Below are positions 1 to 5,168 of a stretch of DNA of 5,168 nucleotides, piece by piece. This DNA comes from CAISDA01 sp050258555. Lineage in GTDB: Bacteria > Bacteroidota > Ignavibacteria > UBA10030 > UBA8401. A model generated the notes under the pieces. That model searched no databases, was not told the DNA's origin, and saw only the letters and a program-made list of their open reading frames with translations. The stretch's first letter is position 1. Each line of letters opens with the position of its first letter. The stretch spans positions 1-5,168 of the forward strand of contig JBLMZA010000152.1 of the NCBI GenBank assembly GCA_050258555.1. Direction: 5' to 3'. Position numbers and translations under genes: made by a program.

Positions 1-239
1 ACATGCGGCTGGACAAGCGTGAGATCGAATCGGCGCACGGCATCACATTCGACGAGTACTTCGCCTCCTCGATTCCGAAGCTGCATCCGTTCATCGAGGA
101 CGGGCTGGTGACGCACGACGATGCCCGCATCACGGTCCACGGCCTGGGCCGCATCGTCATCCGCAACATCGCCATGTGCTTCGACGCCTACATCGACAAG
201 CTGATGTCCGAGAAGCCGATCTTCTCAAAGACCGTGTAA
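1..239 (+). CDS. hemN: Oxygen-independent coproporphyrinogen III oxidase, C-terminal fragment
   Basis: Only the last 78 codons and the TAA stop (237-239) are in the window; the gene begins upstream. The frame is open from position 3, and the ATG there is an internal Met, not a start. HemN is a cytoplasmic radical-SAM enzyme that decarboxylates coproporphyrinogen III to protoporphyrinogen IX without oxygen. The visible part matches the HemN C-terminal domain: a winged-helix-like segment (PFIEDGLVT, then ITVHGLGRIVIRNIAMCFDAY) and an FSKTV-type tail. The G-R-x-V-I-R-N-I-A-M-C-F-D-A-Y block is the typical end of true HemN, as opposed to HemW-like paralogues, which lack this ending. The radical-SAM CxxxCxxC motif lies outside the window and cannot be checked. 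Ferrochelatase follows after 23 nt with no terminator between them, so the two are probably one heme operon. The family call is confident. That the full protein is an active oxidase is inferred. Confidence 0.9.
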   Translation, partial: MRLDKREIESAHGITFDEYFASSIPKLHPFIEDGLVTHDDARITVHGLGRIVIRNIAMCFDAYIDKLMSEKPIFSKTV

Positions 240-249
240 AGGAAACGAC

Positions 250-255
250 AGGAGG
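250..255 (+). promoter_or_regulatory. Ribosome binding site that decides the hemH start
   Basis: A perfect AGGAGG lies at 250-255. Two in-frame ATGs follow. The one at 257 is only 1 nt away, too close to be used. The one at 263 is 7 nt away, which is ideal. The site therefore supports the ATG at 263. It sits in the 23-nt hemN-hemH spacer. Confidence 0.85.
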
Positions 256-262
256 CATGCCT

Positions 263-1263
263 ATGGAAGAGAAACGACAGGCGGTGGTCATGCTGCAGCT
301 GGGCGGACCGGATTCGCTGGAGGCGGTGGAGCCCTTTTTATACAATCTGTTCTGCGATCCGGACATCATCGATCTGCCGCTGGCGTTTCTGTTCCGGAAG
401 CCTCTGGCGCGTCTGATCTCGAGTCGGCGCGCGCCCATCGCCCAGAAGCTCTATCAAGGCATCGGCGGGCGCTCGCCCATCCGCGAGCAGACGCAGATGC
501 AGGCCGATGCGCTGAAGGCCTGGCTCAAGGCCGAAGGCCATGCGATGCCGGTGGAAGTCGCGATGCGCTACTGGCATCCGCGCGCCGAAGAAACGGTGCA
601 TCGACTGCGCGAGCAAGGCATCACCGATGTCATTCTTCTTCCGCTCTATCCGCATTACTCGAAAGCGACGACAGGTTCGAGCGTGCGCGAATGGAACGAA
701 GTCGTCTCACGGCTGGGCGCGCATGAGATGCGCTCCACGCTCGTCGAAGCCTATTATGATGATCCGCTCTACATCCGCGCGCTTGTCGAGCGCGTGCGCG
801 AAGCGATCGATCGCGTGCCGGAATCGGACCGGTCGAAGATCCATCTGCTCTTCAGCGCGCACGGCACGCCCTTGAAGCTGGTGCGCGAAGGCGACCCGTA
901 TTCGCTGCAGATCCGGCGCACATACGAGCGCGTCGTCGAAGAAGGAGCCTTCGGGCTTCCGCACAGCCTCTGCTTCCAGAGCAAGGTCGGTCCGCAGCAG
1001 TGGCTCAAGCCGTCGCTGGTCGATACCGTGAAGCGTCTGGCAGAGGAGAAGGTCTCGCATGTCATCGTCAATCCGATCGCATTCGTGACCGACCACATCG
1101 AGACGCTCTCTGAAATCAGCATCGAGGCGAAGCATGAAGCCGAAACGCTCGGCATCCGGTATTTCGCGATGACCGCTCCGCTCCTGGTGAGCGCGCCGTT
1201 CATCGAATGCCTGGGCCGCAATGTCATTGCCGCGCTCGCAGCGCCCGAAAGGACGGTCCGCTC

Positions 1264-1267
<4 letters not shown>
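263..1267 (+). CDS. hemH: Ferrochelatase
   Basis: This is a 334-aa protein, normal for bacterial ferrochelatases. It would insert Fe(II) into a porphyrin at the end of heme synthesis: protoheme from protoporphyrin IX, or coproheme in the alternative route. Visible family marks are the N-terminal LGGPDSLEAVEPFLYNLF block (about residues 12-29), GIGGRSPIREQT, LPLYPHYS, the signature LLFSAHGTP with the metal-binding/catalytic His at about residue 200, FQSKVGPQQWLKPS, and FVTDHIETLSEI with acidic residues at about 280 and 284. There are no transmembrane segments, so it is probably a soluble or peripheral enzyme. ATG 263 is chosen because of the AGGAGG 7 nt upstream; a longer reading from 176 would overlap hemN and add a non-homologous leader. 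The stop overlaps the next gene's GTG by 4 nt. An upstream hemN makes the protoporphyrin-dependent route the more likely one, but the partner oxidase gene (hemG/hemY type) is not in view. Confidence 0.96.
1248..1253 (+). promoter_or_regulatory. Ribosome binding site for the GTG-started response regulator
   Basis: AAAGGA at 1248-1253, inside the end of hemH, lies 10 nt before the GTG at 1264. It favours this GTG over an in-frame ATG at 1207, which would lie 61 nt inside hemH and add 19 residues with no receiver-domain homology. Moderate match, sensible spacing. Confidence 0.6.
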
Positions 1268-2730
<1,463 letters not shown>

Positions 2731-2763
2731 ACGATCCTGCACAGCAAGGACGGATGAATCTTC

Positions 2764-2808
2764 CACCCCTGTCTCGACCGATATGTGAGACAGGGGTGTT
2801 TCATTTTA
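2764..2808 (+). terminator. Rho-independent terminator after the response regulator gene
   Basis: A perfect 12-bp stem, CACCCCTGTCTC (2764-2775) paired with GAGACAGGGGTG (2787-2798), surrounds an 11-nt loop and is followed by a T-rich tract (TTTCATTTTA, 2799-2808). It starts 33 nt after the regulator's stop codon. It should end the hemN-hemH-regulator transcript. No T-rich tract flanks it on the other side, so it looks unidirectional. Confidence 0.9.
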
Positions 2809-2830
2809 CGACACTGTCGCGCATCTGACA
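2809..2830. promoter_or_regulatory. Candidate enhancer/operator: overlapping TGTC/GACA dyads
   Basis: Just after the terminator, CGACA-C-TGTCG (2809-2819) forms an 11-bp odd dyad. Its right arm starts a second dyad, TGTC-N8-GACA (2815-2830), which also reads as TGT-N10-ACA, the spacing known for NifA-type enhancer sites. Its centre lies about 155 bp upstream of the -12 element of the sigma-54-like promoter at 2964-2979, a usual distance for NtrC-family enhancers. The motif is short and could arise by chance. I do not claim that NifA itself binds here. Confidence 0.35.
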
Positions 2831-2839
2831 CTTTCATGG

Positions 2840-2853
2840 ATTCATGCATGAAT
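2840..2853. promoter_or_regulatory. Perfect 14-bp palindrome, candidate operator
   Basis: ATTCATGCATGAAT is a perfect palindrome with no spacer, more typical of a dimeric protein-binding site than of an RNA hairpin, since it leaves no loop. It lies about 130 bp upstream of the candidate -12 element. It could be an enhancer site for the neighbouring NtrC-type activator or the operator of another regulator. The binding protein is unknown. Confidence 0.4.
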
Positions 2854-2963
2854 GCGCGATTTGCCCGCATTTTCCCTTCCGCGTTTCTCACCCCCTGTCC
2901 ATTTTTGCGACACCCCTCCTTGAGCGGCATTCCCGATTGATCCGGAATTTGCCGAAGAAACTC

Positions 2964-2979
2964 TGGCACGGATTTTTCA
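2964..2979 (+). promoter_or_regulatory. Candidate sigma-54 (-24/-12) promoter for the receiver/chemoreceptor unit
   Basis: TGGCACG-GATT-TTTCA matches the sigma-54 consensus TGGCACG-N4-TTGCW at every defined position except the G of the -12 GC, which is T here. The -24 half is a perfect match and the spacing is exact. Transcription would begin near 2990, about 60 nt before the preferred ATG at 3051. The -12 GC is strongly conserved in known promoters, so this may be a weak or non-functional site. A sigma-54 activator encoded immediately upstream makes it worth testing. Confidence 0.4.
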
Positions 2980-3050
2980 TTCCTAATGGACGACGGCCGC
3001 ACAGAATGAAGCCGCATCATCACCAGGAACCGTTTGAAAGACATGTACAC

Positions 3051-3479
3051 ATGAACCACGAAGAACAGCTCACGGAACGAAAGACACGCGTATTGGTTGC
3101 CGAAGACCATATGCTCTTGCGGGAATCGATTGTGTATTTTCTGCGCGTCAAGGGATACAAAGTATACGACGCCTTCAACGGCGCCGACGCCTATGCCCTG
3201 ATCGACCGGTGCCGCGCGGCCGGAGTGCCGATCGATCTGCTCATCACCGACATGGAAATGCCGGCAGTGAGCGGCAGGGAGCTCATCGGCCGGCTGCGCG
3301 CCGAAGGCCATGAACTTCCGGTGATCATCATGGGCAACGCCATGGAGGCATCGGGCTGTGCACACATGAAGCAGGACGGAAACATCGGCATTCTTGACAA
3401 GCCCTTCAGGCTTCCGCTGCTCGACCGCTGCATCAGGGACATGCTTCAGATGCAGAGTGTCCGGAAGGATGAAGCATAA
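3051..3479 (+). CDS. Stand-alone receiver-domain protein (CheY/Spo0F-like)
   Basis: This 142-aa protein is a single response-regulator receiver domain with short tails and no output domain. It should act by phospho-dependent protein contact in the cytoplasm, for example in chemotaxis or a phosphorelay. Visible residues are the acidic pair E18/D19 (LVAEDH), phosphoacceptor D67 in ITDMEMP, and K117 in LDKPF. The usual Thr/Ser switch position after strand 4 appears to be Gly95 (VIIMGNAM), which is odd. The ATG at 3051 is preferred: the domain begins at residue 12, a weak GAAAGA lies 9 nt upstream, and it sits well downstream of the candidate promoter. ATG 3006 would add 15 residues, His-rich (MKPHHHQEPF); the frame is open further, to 2844, without support. 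A chemoreceptor gene follows after 73 nt with no terminator, which suggests a shared operon and a chemotaxis-type role. A true CheY function is not demonstrated. Confidence 0.85.
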   Translation: MNHEEQLTERKTRVLVAEDHMLLRESIVYFLRVKGYKVYDAFNGADAYALIDRCRAAGVPIDLLITDMEMPAVSGRELIGRLRAEGHELPVIIMGNAMEASGCAHMKQDGNIGILDKPFRLPLLDRCIRDMLQMQSVRKDEA

Positions 3480-3540
3480 GGCGGGAACGGAAGACACAAC
3501 GACAATGTACCACAGGATACTTACCATCAGGAAAAACAAT

Positions 3541-3546
3541 AGGAGA
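3541..3546 (+). promoter_or_regulatory. Ribosome binding site that decides the chemoreceptor start
   Basis: AGGAGA at 3541-3546 lies 6 nt before the ATG at 3553. An in-frame ATG at 3505 would add 16 residues rich in Arg and Lys but has no comparable site. The 3553 start also puts the first membrane helix at the usual distance from the N-terminus. Confidence 0.8.
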
Positions 3547-3552
3547 CGGATT

Positions 3553-5168
3553 ATGAAATGGTTCGCAGATCTCAAAATCGGTGGGAAGCTCATCGGAGCA
3601 TTCATGCTCATCGCCGTAATAACAATCGCTGTCGGCGTGCAGGGACTGCACGGCATCAGCACGATGCAGGACATGCTGGGACAGGTCTACCAATATGAAA
3701 CGCTCGGCATCAGCTACATCAAGGAAGCGCACATCTCCCTCATCTACATCGGCAGGGCGCAGAGCAACTTCGTTCTTGCCGACACGGACCAGGACCGCGC
3801 GTATCAACGGCAGCGGATGCTGAAATACGAATCGGAGATGCGCGCCAGCCTCGCAAAAGCACGGCCGCTGCTGCACACCGATCGGGGCAGACAGCTGTTT
3901 GCGGAAGCCGAGCGCAAGTGGGAGGAATACAAGCCGGAAGCCGAGCGCATATGGCAGATTGCCGCAACAGACAGACAAAAAGCCGCGGAACTTTCGCAGT
4001 CGGTGCTCAGAAAGAAAATGGACGAGGTCGATGCGGCGTTTTCCGAGCTGGCGCTCCTGAAGGAAGCGGTCGCCCAGCAGGAATATGAAAACAGCAAGAG
4101 CCTCTATGAAGAGACGCGTCTCTCGATCATTCTCATCATCGCAGGCGCAGTCGGTGCGGCGCTCGGACTGGGATTCTTCATCGCGCGGCGCATCACGAAG
4201 CCGGTCAGGCTCGTTGCCGAGCGCATCGGACAGCTGCAGAGCATCTGCGTGAGCAATCTCGGCCATGGACTCGAGGCGCTGGCTGCGGGCAATATCGACT
4301 ACGAGATCGTCACCGGCACGCAGTATCTCGAGATGAGCGAAAAGGATGAAATCGGAGATCTTGCGCGCAGCATCGACGGCATCATCCGGCGCACCCGTGC
4401 AAGCGTCGACTCGTTCGAGAAGACGCGCGCCCGGCTGAAGGATGTACTGGGAGAGATCGACTCGCTTCTTGCGGCGGCAAAAGAGGGAGCTCTTTCGCAG
4501 CGCGGCGAGGCGGAAAAATTCGAGGGCACCTACAAGAAGCTCATCACGGGCTTCAACGAGACGATCGCGGCGTTCGTCGAGCCGGTGGAAGAAAGCGCTT
4601 CGGTGCTCAAGCAGATGTCCGCAGGAGATATGTCTGTGCGCATGCAGGGCAACTATCGCGGCGATTTCCTTCTGATCAAGACGAGCGTCAACGAACTCGG
4701 AGAGTCGCTCAATGCGGCGCTTTCGAATGTCGCCGAAGCCGTCTCGGCCACCGCCAGCGCATCGAACGAAATCAGCTCGTCGACCGAGGAGATGGCCGCA
4801 GGCGCGCACGAGCAGACGCAGCAGGCCAGCGAAGTCGCCGGCGCCATCGACGACATGACAAAGACGATTCTTGATACGACCAAAAACACATCCGAAGCCG
4901 CATCGATCGCCAAGGAAGCCGGGCAGAAAGCGAAGGAAGGAGGCGAGATCATGAAGGAGACGATTCTTGGCATGAACCGCATCGCCGATGTCGTGACGCG
5001 CTCGGCCGAAACCGTGCAGGCCTTGGGAAAATCCTCCGATGAAATCGGAGAGATCATACAGGTGATCGATGATATCGCAGACCAGACGAACCTTTTGGCG
5101 CTGAATGCGGCGATCGAAGCCGCCAGGGCAGGCGAGCAGGGCCGGGGCTTCGCGGTCGTGGCCGATGA
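3553..5168 (+). CDS. Methyl-accepting chemotaxis protein, 3' end cut by the window
   Basis: 538 codons are visible and the gene continues past the window. This is an inner-membrane chemoreceptor that would control a CheA-CheW kinase complex. A short basic/aromatic N-terminus leads to TM1 (about 13-31). A largely helical periplasmic region (about 32-189), like the 4HB_MCP ligand-binding family, is followed by TM2 (about 190-211). A HAMP region starts at ITKPV (214-218) and is longer than usual, with a QLQSICVSNLG insert before LAAGNID and DEIGDLA (265-271). A second HAMP-like unit covers about 341-390 (VEPVEESASVL, then MSAGDMSVRM and GDF). The cytoplasmic signalling domain follows from about 395. 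Its conserved hairpin tip, DQTNLLALNAAIEAARAGEQ and then GRGFAVVADE, is intact from 510 up to the last base. The last codons and any C-terminal CheR-docking tail are not visible. The ligand cannot be predicted. The preceding receiver gene is probably in the same operon. Confidence 0.95.
   Translation, partial: MKWFADLKIGGKLIGAFMLIAVITIAVGVQGLHGISTMQDMLGQVYQYETLGISYIKEAHISLIYIGRAQSNFVLADTDQDRAYQRQRMLKYESEMRASLAKARPLLHTDRGRQLFAEAERKWEEYKPEAERIWQIAATDRQKAAELSQSVLRKKMDEVDAAFSELALLKEAVAQQEYENSKSLYEETRLSIILIIAGAVGAALGLGFFIARRITKPVRLVAERIGQLQSICVSNLGHGLEALAAGNIDYEIVTGTQYLEMSEKDEIGDLARSIDGIIRRTRASVDSFEKTRARLKDVLGEIDSLLAAAKEGALSQRGEAEKFEGTYKKLITGFNETIAAFVEPVEESASVLKQMSAGDMSVRMQGNYRGDFLLIKTSVNELGESLNAALSNVAEAVSATASASNEISSSTEEMAAGAHEQTQQASEVAGAIDDMTKTILDTTKNTSEAASIAKEAGQKAKEGGEIMKETILGMNRIADVVTRSAETVQALGKSSDEIGEIIQVIDDIADQTNLLALNAAIEAARAGEQGRGFAVVAD

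Larger units (their letters stand above)
2731..3050. other. Intergenic region between the two transcription units
   Basis: These 320 bases hold no convincing gene. They are visibly more A/T-rich than the flanking genes. In order they contain a rho-independent terminator, a cluster of TGTC/GACA half-sites, a 14-bp perfect palindrome, a pyrimidine-rich stretch (about 2860-2930), and a sigma-54-like promoter candidate. The reading frame of the downstream receiver gene stays open back to 2844, but the encoded leader is rich in Pro, His and Cys, resembles no receiver domain and has no ribosome binding site, so I treat it as non-coding. I see no clear sigma-70 -35/-10 pair. Confidence 0.6.

Noticed and set aside
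2844..3050. N-terminal extension of the receiver protein (starts at 2844 or 3006)
   Set aside because: The extra residues are not receiver-like. The 2844 ATG lies inside a palindrome, no good ribosome binding site precedes either start, and the candidate promoter would lie inside the longer version. Start 3006 remains possible.
3480..3552. Possible sigma-70 promoter before the chemoreceptor
   Set aside because: GACAAT and TACCAT-like hexamers are present, but their spacing and match to -35/-10 are poor. Co-transcription with the receiver gene is simpler.
3433..4809. Long open frame (458 codons) on the - strand, opposite the chemoreceptor
   Set aside because: Antisense shadow of a clear chemoreceptor; Arg/Asp/His-rich with no domain, no ribosome binding site and no promoter that I can see.

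Overview
The window (5168 bases, GC-rich, all genes on the + strand) is chromosomal bacterial DNA. It joins the end of a heme-biosynthesis operon to a set of signal-transduction genes. Dense packing, strong Shine-Dalgarno sequences, a sigma-54 activator and a methyl-accepting chemoreceptor all point to a free-living, environmentally responsive Gram-negative-type bacterium. An oxygen-independent coproporphyrinogen oxidase suits a lineage that makes heme with little or no oxygen. I cannot fix the phylum from sequence alone.

Region 1 (1-2730) reads as one transcription unit: the 3' end of hemN, then hemH (ferrochelatase) 23 nt downstream with an ideal ribosome binding site, then an NtrC-family sigma-54-dependent response regulator. 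The regulator's GTG start overlaps the hemH stop by 4 nt (GTGA). A strong rho-independent terminator (2764-2808) closes the unit. No cognate histidine kinase lies in the window.

Region 2 (2731-3050) is the only long non-coding stretch. After the terminator it holds a cluster of TGTC/GACA half-sites, a perfect 14-bp palindrome, and a sequence resembling a sigma-54 -24/-12 promoter with one mismatch in the -12 element. The order and distances fit an enhancer-plus-sigma-54-promoter layout. That is an inference.

Region 3 (3051-5168) holds a stand-alone receiver-domain protein of 142 aa and, 73 nt later, a methyl-accepting chemotaxis protein that runs off the window end. The chemoreceptor has a four-helix-bundle-type periplasmic sensor, HAMP modules and the conserved signalling hairpin tip. 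The two genes are probably co-transcribed. The receiver domains of the two regulators share a closely similar phosphorylation-site motif.

A working model, which is inference, is that the NtrC-type activator encoded with the heme genes controls the downstream receiver/chemoreceptor unit through sigma-54. All protein families here are known ones. The unusual points are the coupling of a sigma-54 activator to ferrochelatase and the regulatory layout of the intergenic region. I found no convincing wholly new system, RNA gene, mobile element or CRISPR array.
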